In this document: positions 29,572 to 38,695 of the stretch, piece by piece | Layout of the letters: each line of letters opens with the position of its first letter | Numbering within the stretch: the stretch's first letter is position 1 | Assembly (NCBI GenBank): GCA_937974575.1 | Contig: CALJVI010000171.1 | Coordinates: forward strand, 1 to 44,229 | Source: an uncultured Saprospiraceae bacterium | GTDB lineage: Bacteria > Bacteroidota > Bacteroidia > Chitinophagales > Saprospiraceae | Direction of reading: 5' to 3' | DNA: 44,229 nucleotides | The notes under the pieces: model-generated | The model's input: only the letters and a program-made list of their open reading frames with translations | Told to the model about the DNA's origin: nothing | Database searches by the model: none | Made by a program: the position numbers and the translations under genes

Positions 29572-29815
29572 TATTTATTTGGGGGTGCCACTGATACGTC
29601 ACCGAAGGGGGTGCCGATCAGTGTCGGGTCGTCCGTTTGTATTCAGCAGTCTACCAGCCTGTAGGCTTAGGTCTTCTCAGCATCTGCTCCCGAATACTCG
29701 GGGATCAGCTACTGCTCATCCCAGCCTACTAGGCAGCTATCCTACTTCATATCACTTCCACCCCTCACCCAAGGCAAATTTGAGGCTTGGGAGGAAAGTG
29801 GGCGAATAAAGATGG
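29572..29815 (+). other. GC-rich intergenic element (copy D)
   Basis: 'tatttatttgggggtgccactgatacgtcaccgaagggggtgccgatcagtgtcgggtcgtcc' matches copy B on the opposite strand. Confidence 0.6.
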
Positions 29816-30150
29816 AAAAAATGTAAATGTATTGTTAGAAGTTCTGTTTCTCTCCTTTTGGCCCATTTTGATTATCTATAAAATAGGAAAAGGTAGATTA
29901 TAAGTTGATAACCAGTATATTAAGGCCCTATACAGGTTCAGTATAAAAATTGGCTATTTACCCTAATGCGTATCTTTAATTTGTCATAGTGTAATAATAA
30001 CACAAAGATATACGTATTTTCTACACTAAGTTTTTAATTTCCTTTGACGTTTATTTAACATATAGGGAAATGAATTGTATTTTCGGGATGTATTACTTTC
30101 GTTAAAAATTATTTTCGAAATATTTTTTTACTTTAAAATTGACATTTCAA

Positions 30151-33108
30151 ATGAAAAAACAAATTACAAAATGGCTTTTGCTATCATGTTTTGTCATGAT
30201 TGGGGTCGCTGGTTTTGCTCAAAAATCAGTAAGCGGTATCATCACTGATGCTGACAATGGAGAACCCCTGATCGGTGCAAGCATCTTAGCAAAAGGAACA
30301 ACAGTAGGTACTATTACGGATATTGATGGATCCTACTCACTCAATGTTCCAGAAGGAACAGAGGCAATTGTCGTTTCTTACACAGGCTACTCAGACCAAG
30401 AAATTCTTATTGGAGACCGTACAACTATAGATGTTGGTCTTGGAGCAGGAACTATACTTGATGAGGTAGTGGTTGTAGGTTACGGTACGCAGAAATCTAA
30501 AGAAATCACAGGTTCTGTTGCTTCTGTCGGAGAAGAGGACTTTAATGTTGGTAACGTTACTTCTGCAGCTCAATTGCTTCAAGGAAAAGTTGCTGGTCTT
30601 ACTATCTCTAAAGGAAATGGTGATCCAAACGGTTCACTTGGAATTAGACTTAGAGGTCTTTCAACTATTGGTGCTCAAGCAGAACCATTAGTGGTTCTTG
30701 ATGGGGTACCTGGTGCTTCTCTTTCTAACATTGATCCTCAAGATATTGCATCTATTGATGTATTGAAGGATGGATCCGCAGCAGCTATTTATGGAACAAG
30801 AGGATCTTCAGGTGTAATCATCGTGACTACTAAGAAAGGATCTAAAGGCAATGCAAAAATAACTTATAGTGGGTATGGTTCTTCTGAATCTATCGCTAGA
30901 ACTCCAGCGATTGCTACAGCTCAAGAGTTTAGAGATGCTGGTGGAAATGATGCAGGTGCATCAACAGATTGGTACAAAGAGATTTCTCAAACAGCTTTAT
31001 CGCAATCACATAATATCGCATTATCAGGTGGTTCAAATAATACAAACTATAGAGTTGCTTTTAATTATCGTGATCAAGCTGGTGTGGTTAAGAATACAGG
31101 CTTTAATCAGTTGAATACGAATGTTTCTATCAACCAAAAAGCACTAGATAATAAGTTGAACTTAGGTGTTAACCTTATTGTGACTGATAGAAATTCACAG
31201 CTTGGTTTGCCAGAAGCATTTAGATATGCTACTACGTTTAATCCAACATCTGCTGTATTTAATGATGATGGAACATATAATAATCCAAGTGGATTTGATG
31301 TATTTAACCCAGTAGCTATGGTTGAACTTGGAGAACTTAACCAAGAAAGAACTGAAATATTAGCAAACATGACTGCTTCATATAATATCACACCTGCATT
31401 GAAGGTGACTGGTACTTATGCAAAGCAAAAGAAGGATACGGATGTATCTGAATACTACCCAAGTAATTTGGTGTACAGAAATGGTCAAAGAACAGGTACT
31501 GCACGTAGAGCGAATGTGAAAACTTCAAACGACCTATATGAAGGAACACTTCAATATATTGGTGAAGCAGGAAATCTAAATTATACATTGTTAGCAGGAA
31601 CATCTTTCCAAAAGTTTAATTCTGGCGGATTCATAGGTGATAACGCTGATTTTCTTTTAGATTTTAATGGTTCAAATCAATTAGGAGATGGTGCTGACAA
31701 AAATGATGGTTCTGCACTTTTAGGTTCTTTCGGTAACTTTTACAGATTGCAAGCACAGTTTGGTAGAGTAAACTTTAATATCGACGATACTTACTTTGTG
31801 TCTGCAAGTGTAAGAAGAGAAGGTTCAGATAGATTTGGTGAGGCTAACAGATATGGAGTTTTCCCTGCCGTAAGTGCTGGTGTAAACTTGGCAAAATTAG
31901 CTAATCTAGAAAATGTTGACAACCTGAAGCTTAGAGTTGGATATGGTGTGACGGGAAACCTTCCTAGTGAGAACTATTTATTTGAATCAGTTTTCGTTCA
32001 AGGACCTCAGTTCTTCTTCAATGGAGGATTTGTTCCATCATATGGACCACTTAGAAATGCTAACCCAGATTTGAAATGGGAAACGAAGAAAGAATTGAAC
32101 TTAGGTTTCGATTTCGCACTTTTAGATTCAAAATTGAATGGTTCACTTGATGTGTTTAACAGAAAGACGGAAGATCTTATCTTGAATACACCTGTACCTG
32201 TACCTCCGAATTTAGCTGCATTTACATGGAAAAATGTTGCTTCTCTTACTACAAACGGGGTAGAGCTACTGCTTAATTATGACGTTGTTAATAATGAAAA
32301 CTTTTCTTACTCTCCAACTTTGATATTTACTACTTACAAAACAATCTTGGATACATACTTGGAAGATACTCCTTCGCAGTTTATTACAAATCTTGGTGCT
32401 CCGGGTCAAAACCTTGTGGGTTTAGGTTTGAACTTACTTGAAGAAGGTAAAGAATTGGGTCAAATAGTGGCACCTGAATTTGCTAGACTTGATGATTTAG
32501 GAAATGCATTGTTTATAGATCAAAGCACTGGTGAAGCAATTGAAAAGACTGCTTTGGAATCTGAAGATTGGATAATAGTAGGTAATGGACTTCCAGATTT
32601 TGAATTGTCTCTTAATAATACATTTACTATTGGCAATTTTGATTTAAACCTATTTTTTAGAGGTGCATTTGGACATAGCTTAGTAAATACTTATAGAGCA
32701 TTTTATGAAGCGTTTCCTGATAATGCAGGAGCTAACTTCGTTAGAACAGATAAAGCAACTGAAGGCTTAAAAGCAGCTTCTTATAGTTCTGAGCATGTTG
32801 AAGATGCAAGTTTCGTTAAACTTGATAATGCTTCTTTGGGTTATACTTTTGATACTGCAAGTTCAAAAATCGGTTCATGTCGTTTATACCTTGCTGGTCA
32901 AAACCTTTTCACAATTACAGGATATACAGGTGTAGATCCTGATGTAAGATTAGGTGATCCTGGATCAACAGATAATGGTAGAAGAGTAAATGGTGATATC
33001 TTTGGATTGGAAGGAGCTCCTTTAAATATATTAGCACCAGGTATAGATAGAAGAAATACATACTTCTCTACGAGAACTGTTACTTTAGGACTAAACATAT
33101 CTTTCTAA
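30151..33108 (+). CDS. SusC/RagA family TonB-linked outer membrane protein
   Basis: Signal peptide, carboxypeptidase-like domain 'VSGIITDADNGEPLIGASILAKGTTVGTITDIDGSYSLNVPEG', TonB box 'LDEVVVVGYGTQ'. Start set to ATG at 30151. Confidence 0.96.
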   Translation: MKKQITKWLLLSCFVMIGVAGFAQKSVSGIITDADNGEPLIGASILAKGTTVGTITDIDGSYSLNVPEGTEAIVVSYTGYSDQEILIGDRTTIDVGLGAGTILDEVVVVGYGTQKSKEITGSVASVGEEDFNVGNVTSAAQLLQGKVAGLTISKGNGDPNGSLGIRLRGLSTIGAQAEPLVVLDGVPGASLSNIDPQDIASIDVLKDGSAAAIYGTRGSSGVIIVTTKKGSKGNAKITYSGYGSSESIARTPAIATAQEFRDAGGNDAGASTDWYKEISQTALSQSHNIALSGGSNNTNYRVAFNYRDQAGVVKNTGFNQLNTNVSINQKALDNKLNLGVNLIVTDRNSQLGLPEAFRYATTFNPTSAVFNDDGTYNNPSGFDVFNPVAMVELGELNQERTEILANMTASYNITPALKVTGTYAKQKKDTDVSEYYPSNLVYRNGQRTGTARRANVKTSNDLYEGTLQYIGEAGNLNYTLLAGTSFQKFNSGGFIGDNADFLLDFNGSNQLGDGADKNDGSALLGSFGNFYRLQAQFGRVNFNIDDTYFVSASVRREGSDRFGEANRYGVFPAVSAGVNLAKLANLENVDNLKLRVGYGVTGNLPSENYLFESVFVQGPQFFFNGGFVPSYGPLRNANPDLKWETKKELNLGFDFALLDSKLNGSLDVFNRKTEDLILNTPVPVPPNLAAFTWKNVASLTTNGVELLLNYDVVNNENFSYSPTLIFTTYKTILDTYLEDTPSQFITNLGAPGQNLVGLGLNLLEEGKELGQIVAPEFARLDDLGNALFIDQSTGEAIEKTALESEDWIIVGNGLPDFELSLNNTFTIGNFDLNLFFRGAFGHSLVNTYRAFYEAFPDNAGANFVRTDKATEGLKAASYSSEHVEDASFVKLDNASLGYTFDTASSKIGSCRLYLAGQNLFTITGYTGVDPDVRLGDPGSTDNGRRVNGDIFGLEGAPLNILAPGIDRRNTYFSTRTVTLGLNISF

Positions 33109-33134
33109 ATCAAAAAATATAAAATTGAAAATAA

Positions 33135-34682
33135 ATGAAATATATAAATAAAATATTGTTTATCACCTTGGCTATGTTAGCCATGCACTCTTGCTCGGAT
33201 CTTGAGCCAGAGTTTGGAGATGTGATTCCAGAAAGTGAATACTTCGCAAATGAAGCTGCGTTTGTTTCTGCTTTGGGTTCAGCATATACAAATCTATATG
33301 GTTTTATGAACCATGGACAACTCTTCTCACTTGATGTAACATCATCTGATGAGGCTGCAATTACTCACAAAGGACCGGATTGGGAAGATGGTGGAACATG
33401 GTTGAGAATGCACAGACATACATTTTCTGATACTGAAGGTGTTTTTGGTAATGTATGGAATTTTTGTTACGGTGGAATTAGTACTTGTAATAGGCTGATT
33501 GCAACTTTTGAAAACGCAGGTGGAGCTGATTCAGCTGCATTTATTTCTGAGTTGAAAGTTTTGAGAGCTTATTACCATTTAGTGATTCTTGACGTTTTTG
33601 GTAATGCACCAATTTTGGACACTTTTGATGTTCCAGAAGGTTTCAAACCAACTACAGTATCTAGATCTGAATTATATGCTTGGGTTGAAAATGAATTCAC
33701 AACTAATGTTCCTGAATTACCGAAGGAAAATTCAAGTGCTACTTATGGTAGAGTTAACTATTACGCTGGACAAGCAATGATGGCTAGCTTATACTTAAAC
33801 GCTGAAGTATACACTGGTACTGCTCAATGGGACAAATGTGTTGCTGCTTGTGATGAAGTTATCAACGCTAATGCATTTTCTTTAGAAGGAAACTACTTTG
33901 CCAACTTTGCGGTTGACAATGCAGGTTCTTCTGAAAACATCTGGGTAATTCCTTACGATGGTGTTAATGCAGGTGGATTTAATCTAGTACAGATGACGCT
34001 TCACTATGAATCACAACAAACTTTTGAGTTAGTTGATCAGCCATGGAATGGATACTGTGTACTCGCTGATTTCTACAACGCATATGAAGAAGAAGATGTT
34101 AGATTGACTGGTGGTTCAAGAGCTTACGGTGTAATGTTGTCTGGTCCTCAGTATTCTTCTAGTGGAGTTTTATTGGAAGATGGTGCTGATTCATGGTACC
34201 CGGATAACGCTTTTGAAGGTAATGAAAGAGCAATTGTATTTAATCCAGAAATTAACGAATTAGCTCCAGGTGCTTATAGAGATGGTGGAGCAAGATTGTC
34301 TAAGTATGAATATGAAATAGGTTCTGTTAATAGTATGAGTAATGATTTTGCAATATTCAGATATGGTGAAATCTTACTAAACAAAGCGGAAGCTATGTGG
34401 AGAATGAATAATGGTTCAGGTCCTGCTTTGGATATGGTAAATATGATCCGTAGTCGTGCTGGATTGGATGGTTTCGCGGCCTTAACTGCTGAAGACTTCC
34501 TTGCTGAAAGAGGTAGAGAACTTTGTTTTGAAGCTAAGAGAAGACCAGATCTTATTAGATTTGGAAAGTGGAATGATGCATGGTGGGAAAAAGGCGCTTC
34601 TGAGCCTTTCAGATCGATCATGCCTATTCCAGCTGATCAAATTTCTTTAAATAGTAACTTGGTGCAAAATCCAGGCTACTAA
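33135..34682 (+). CDS. SusD/RagB family nutrient-binding outer membrane lipoprotein
   Basis: Lipobox 'LAMLAMHSCSDLEPEF', C-terminal 'ERGRELCFEAKRRPDLIRFGKWNDAWW...RSIMPIPADQISLNSNLVQNPGY'. Confidence 0.96.
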   Translation: MKYINKILFITLAMLAMHSCSDLEPEFGDVIPESEYFANEAAFVSALGSAYTNLYGFMNHGQLFSLDVTSSDEAAITHKGPDWEDGGTWLRMHRHTFSDTEGVFGNVWNFCYGGISTCNRLIATFENAGGADSAAFISELKVLRAYYHLVILDVFGNAPILDTFDVPEGFKPTTVSRSELYAWVENEFTTNVPELPKENSSATYGRVNYYAGQAMMASLYLNAEVYTGTAQWDKCVAACDEVINANAFSLEGNYFANFAVDNAGSSENIWVIPYDGVNAGGFNLVQMTLHYESQQTFELVDQPWNGYCVLADFYNAYEEEDVRLTGGSRAYGVMLSGPQYSSSGVLLEDGADSWYPDNAFEGNERAIVFNPEINELAPGAYRDGGARLSKYEYEIGSVNSMSNDFAIFRYGEILLNKAEAMWRMNNGSGPALDMVNMIRSRAGLDGFAALTAEDFLAERGRELCFEAKRRPDLIRFGKWNDAWWEKGASEPFRSIMPIPADQISLNSNLVQNPGY

Positions 34683-34707
34683 TACTAGACTTAAAATACT
34701 TTTTACT

Positions 34708-34740
34708 AAGGTCATCCTCTTTGAGGGTGGCCTTTTTTTA
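34708..34740 (+). terminator. Rho-independent terminator downstream of susD
   Basis: aaggtcatcctctttgagggtggccttttttta hairpin (with GU pairs) plus T-run. Confidence 0.88.
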
Positions 34741-34834
34741 TTGATCGTTTACTTTTAGAGGATAAGAGTTGGAGCTAAAATTTTTCTTAAATAGAGATTT
34801 TGACTATATTAGATTAATAATCATCGAAACTACT

Positions 34835-35920
34835 GTGATAACTAGACTGTTTTTTCTTTTCTTTTTTACTGCCGCTTTTCAGCATCTACTATTTGCTGAA
34901 GAAGGAGTGAATGTTATAGAAATCCGTTACGAAGTATTTGTCGAAAACACGGATAGCATTGGTAGTTACAAGTATAAACTCCCTTACGAGACTTATCATG
35001 TGGTAAGTCCAGACAAGATATTGACCTTGAATAAATATGCTGCCGATATTGATGAGGTTCATATGTTTGATTTGAATGAAGATATTGATTACCGATTATA
35101 TTTTTTGCAAGAGGCGGAGAATCTAGCAGCACAAAGTCCCATTCAAAGAATACCCACTTTAGTGACCAATAGCAATGATGAAAAATTATATCAGATAGGG
35201 GGGATGCTGTGCAAGCGATATGAAATTGTCTATAAAAATTCTACAATTGAAATTTATACCACAGATACTTTTGGGGTGAACTTTACTCCTTTTACTCAAG
35301 TTAGTGGCTATGCGATGCAATACTCGTTTATTGATGAGGTATATGGTCGTGTTACTTATGTAGCAAGATCTATTTCACCTAGTATAGTTGATCCTGCGAT
35401 TTATAGTTTGAACGGATATAAAATTACAGATGAAGTTTTTCCGGAAGATATTCGTGGTTCCTTTGACGAAGTTATTGTAGCACAGGAATCTTCTGCCTTG
35501 TTCAAGTTGAACAAAAAACAGATCTCTTATTCTTTCAAACTAACGGATAAAACAAAGATAGATGAACAGACAAATAAGGATAGTTTGGTTGTCTTTGCCA
35601 TGTGTGGTCATCATAAGTACAGCGGATTGGAAAAGGAGCTGTTGTCTAGCCTAATCCAATCCGTCAATAACAAACGAGTGAAATTTTACTTCTTTGCATT
35701 GAGGTCTAGCTATTCAAAAAGTGAGCTGGCGGAGCTACAGGATTTGGGCTTTGAAGTAGCTTTTTTTAAAGATGTATTTTTATCAAAATTCAAAATAGAA
35801 TACTATCCTACTTATATCTTATTGGATAAGAATAGAAAAGTGATCAAGTACAAGATTGGCACCAATTCAAGTATGCTTTCCTCTTTTACCAATAAGATCC
35901 TAGAACTGAATAAATTTTAA
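34835..35920 (+). CDS. Secreted protein with unknown N-terminal domain and C-terminal thioredoxin-like fold
   Basis: Hydrophobic N-terminus 'RLFFLFFFTAAFQHLLFA'. C-terminus 'SLVVFAMCGHHKYSGLEKELL...KFKIEYYPTYILLDKNRKVIKYKIG' resembles TlpA-type thioredoxin folds. Start uncertain (GTG at 34835 or upstream TTG at 34769). Confidence 0.7.
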   Translation: MITRLFFLFFFTAAFQHLLFAEEGVNVIEIRYEVFVENTDSIGSYKYKLPYETYHVVSPDKILTLNKYAADIDEVHMFDLNEDIDYRLYFLQEAENLAAQSPIQRIPTLVTNSNDEKLYQIGGMLCKRYEIVYKNSTIEIYTTDTFGVNFTPFTQVSGYAMQYSFIDEVYGRVTYVARSISPSIVDPAIYSLNGYKITDEVFPEDIRGSFDEVIVAQESSALFKLNKKQISYSFKLTDKTKIDEQTNKDSLVVFAMCGHHKYSGLEKELLSSLIQSVNNKRVKFYFFALRSSYSKSELAELQDLGFEVAFFKDVFLSKFKIEYYPTYILLDKNRKVIKYKIGTNSSMLSSFTNKILELNKF

Positions 35921-36417
35921 GATTCTAGTATGGACTTGATATCAGCAGGGGAGTAGTTGATGGATTTTAGTGTTTTTTGATCTGTTGTCCTAAATAGTAA
36001 ATACTTATCTCCTTCTTTTCGGAAACTGCAATCTTCTCCTTTGTTTTCTTTATAATGCTTTATAGAAGCTTCTACCTCTTCCATATTGTTGCAGGCTTTA
36101 CTCATATTAGAACGTTGAACTTCTTCAAAAAGCTTGACAAATTTGTCTCCAAGCCCAAATTCTAATACGGCACCAGATAAGACGTACTGGATGTCACAGA
36201 GCGCATCTGCTACTTCAACAAGGTCATTGTTTGCAATAGCCTCTTTAAGCTCGTCTAGCTCCTCCGCAATAAGGCTAACTCTAAGGTCTGCTCTCTCTTT
36301 TGACGGAATAGTTGGTTCTGAAAGTATAGGATGCTTGAAGGTAGTATGGAATTCCGCAACCTGATTGAGGCTATCTATTTTTTGCATAGGTGCTTTATCT
36401 ATCTTAATTGATGACAT
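35917..36417 (-). CDS. MazG-like nucleoside triphosphate pyrophosphohydrolase family protein
   Basis: 'LIAEELDELKEAIANNDLVEVADALCDIQYVLSGAVLEFGL' EExxE/ExxD-type motif. Confidence 0.85.
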   Translation of the reverse strand: MSSIKIDKAPMQKIDSLNQVAEFHTTFKHPILSEPTIPSKERADLRVSLIAEELDELKEAIANNDLVEVADALCDIQYVLSGAVLEFGLGDKFVKLFEEVQRSNMSKACNNMEEVEASIKHYKENKGEDCSFRKEGDKYLLFRTTDQKTLKSINYSPADIKSILES

Positions 36418-36546
36418 AGTTCTCTTTTTGCCAAAAATAGAAAAAAATACGCATTCCTCATTAGATTAAAAAGAGCAATACAGAAAGAACATTACGTCAA
36501 GACCTTTGTGTTTTACAATACAAGAGGAGCCCAAAGAGTAGTAAGC

Positions 36547-37995
36547 TTAGAATATGGCATATACACAACCTACATGCAAGCCAACAATATTATAACGTTG
36601 ATTGATAGGATTTCTATTAGAAGAAAAGGATAGAGTATTATATGTAAAACGTGGACCAATATAGACTTCTGAATGGGTAGATAATTGTTTTTTTAGAAAA
36701 GCACCACCAAAGAATCCAAGGCCTACAGAATTTTTAAATAATTTCTGATCACCGTTAAGATCTGCAAACTCATTCTCAGTGCTTAATATTTTTCCACTCG
36801 TTTTTTGCAAGAAGTTGAATTTTATACCTCCTTCAATATCTAGTGACATATTATTAAAAGCAAAGGTATATCCAATGGCAACAGGCAAGCTAAATTCATG
36901 CAGTTGGTAATGCACTTTTGATTTGCTAGAGATTTTAGTTTCGATAACTGTGTCATCCCATGTTGTGGTCATTGTATCTCCAGCTGCATTGATGGTCACT
37001 TCAGTTATACCTAATATGGTGTCTAGCTGAATTTTGATATCAGTAAAATTCAATTGCTCTGTAATTCTTGTATAGGATAGACCTGGTTTGATATACAAGC
37101 CAGTAACTTGATTTTTAAATTGTAAAGATAAAGACGCATTTATACCTTCTATAGAGTTTTCGTTCTCTAGTCTGTTTTCGTAAATCGAGCGAAAATCTTC
37201 ATCATCTAGTTGTAGAGACTTTAGCGGTATTGAATATCCAACTTCTGGTATAATAGACATATGCCATAGTCGATTACCAAACTTAGGGCAGTCTTTAACC
37301 TTGTCTGCTAAATTAAGTGGTCGACTTTCTGGAAGCTCATTCATAAGCGTCGGAAGAAAATTGATGTTTTCATTTGACCTTTTAGCGATGCTATTGTTTG
37401 AACTGTTGCCCGTACTTAAGTTTGTTTTTTGTAGACTGGTATTCTGTGCGATTATTTTCCGTTGAACGTGAACGTCTGATGTCTTTTGAGCTACGGCTAC
37501 AGGTATGATGGATTTTTCTTCTTTGGTATTAGAAGTAGGAGTATAGCTTGCAGCTTTGTAAGATTCAGTGGTATTTTTGTTTGTTGTTTTCGGAGTTTCT
37601 TTTTTGGAGTCCGTTAATCTTACTTTTTGGATTATTTTTGTTTCTGTTGCAATGGGCTCAGATGTATTTTTAATTGGAGTCTTTATCTCTTTCTCTACAG
37701 TGGAAAGGACATTACTGCTACTGCTATTTAGTTTGCTGTTAGGTGTATTGGTTGATATAATTTCAGTTGTATTTATTGGAGTTGATCTTTCTGCTGTGAT
37801 ATTAGATGGATAGATGAAATATGCGATTGCTGCAATGCAGAACAAAGTAGCAGACGCGGAGAAAAATAAATTTCTATATGATGATCTTGGCTGAGGTGCC
37901 AAATCAAGTCCAGCCAATAGTCGATCCATATCGACCGCTCCTTTGGAGTTATCGGTGTGGGTTTTTATTCTATTTTCAAAATCAAAAATATTCAT
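36547..37995 (-). CDS. Anti-sigma-like N-terminus, single TM, low-complexity linker and C-terminal outer-membrane beta-barrel
   Basis: TM 'LFFSASATLFCIAAIAYFIYPS' at about residues 43-65, then a Ser/Thr/Asn/Lys-rich linker, then 'WHMSIIPEVGYSIPL...GLYIKPGLSYTR...VGLHVGCVYAIF' ending in Phe. Starts 1 nt after the sigma factor stop. Confidence 0.78.
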   Translation of the reverse strand: MNIFDFENRIKTHTDNSKGAVDMDRLLAGLDLAPQPRSSYRNLFFSASATLFCIAAIAYFIYPSNITAERSTPINTTEIISTNTPNSKLNSSSSNVLSTVEKEIKTPIKNTSEPIATETKIIQKVRLTDSKKETPKTTNKNTTESYKAASYTPTSNTKEEKSIIPVAVAQKTSDVHVQRKIIAQNTSLQKTNLSTGNSSNNSIAKRSNENINFLPTLMNELPESRPLNLADKVKDCPKFGNRLWHMSIIPEVGYSIPLKSLQLDDEDFRSIYENRLENENSIEGINASLSLQFKNQVTGLYIKPGLSYTRITEQLNFTDIKIQLDTILGITEVTINAAGDTMTTTWDDTVIETKISSKSKVHYQLHEFSLPVAIGYTFAFNNMSLDIEGGIKFNFLQKTSGKILSTENEFADLNGDQKLFKNSVGLGFFGGAFLKKQLSTHSEVYIGPRFTYNTLSFSSNRNPINQRYNIVGLHVGCVYAIF

Positions 37996-37996
37996 A

Positions 37997-38575
37997 TTAG
38001 CCTTGTTGTACTTGAATAAACAAATTTTCCATTATTCTAAAATCTCTTTCTTCCATCTTTCTCAGTCTTACGATGAGTTTTTCTCTTGCTCTTGCCAATT
38101 GAGATCTAGAGGTAGATTCTTTTATGCCTAGCATTTCTGCTATTTCCTTGTGATGGTATCCTTCTAGGACAAACAACTTGAAGATGATAGCGCAAGATTC
38201 AGGAAGCCCTTCGACGACCTTTAGCAAATCTTCTTCATTGATCTTTGAGACAGCATCAGGTATATCTGTAGTAACATGTAGAACTTGTTCCATCTCATGG
38301 ATATAGAGCTCTCCTTTCATTTTTTTCCTAACACCTAGGGCGCAATTAACAGCAATGCGCTTTATCCATCCATCAAATGATCCCTTATAGGCAAATTTAT
38401 CGATGTACTTAAAAGTGTTAAGAAAACATTCTTGTAATGCATCGTGTGCTAAATCAGGATCGTATACATATCGTTTACATATATTTATTAAAATCGGGGC
38501 GTATCTTCGGACGAGTGCTTCTTGGCACTTCTTGTCTTTATTTTGACATCCTTGTATGATACTATCGAGTTTCAA
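37997..38575 (-). CDS. RNA polymerase sigma-70 family (ECF) factor
   Basis: Region 2 'DPDLAHDALQECFLNTFKYIDKF...GWIKRIAVNCAL' and region 4 'LPESCAIIFKLFVLEGYHHKEIAEMLGIKESTSRSQLARAREKL'. Confidence 0.95.
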   Translation of the reverse strand: MKLDSIIQGCQNKDKKCQEALVRRYAPILINICKRYVYDPDLAHDALQECFLNTFKYIDKFAYKGSFDGWIKRIAVNCALGVRKKMKGELYIHEMEQVLHVTTDIPDAVSKINEEDLLKVVEGLPESCAIIFKLFVLEGYHHKEIAEMLGIKESTSRSQLARAREKLIVRLRKMEERDFRIMENLFIQVQQG

Positions 38576-38626
38576 AAAATAAAATGTGTTTTTTTATTTC
38601 AAAGCAATAATAAAAGATACAAAACA

Positions 38627-38647
38627 GGAAGGAGAAAATCTCCTTCC
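38627..38647 (-). terminator. Hairpin downstream of the SprB-repeat gene
   Basis: Perfect 9-bp stem ggaaggaga/aaa/tctccttcc, T-rich downstream on the minus strand. Confidence 0.7.
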
Positions 38648-38695
38648 GTTAAAAATTATATTAAATTTTATTAATAGCCGTCATATTCAATTTTG

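Noticed and set aside
29579-29809. 76-aa ORF 'MGVPLIRHRRGCRSVSGRPFV...'
   Set aside because: Lies within GC-rich element D; same reasoning.
35917-35920. Convergent genes with overlapping stop codons
   Set aside because: Common in compact bacterial genomes and not informative alone.
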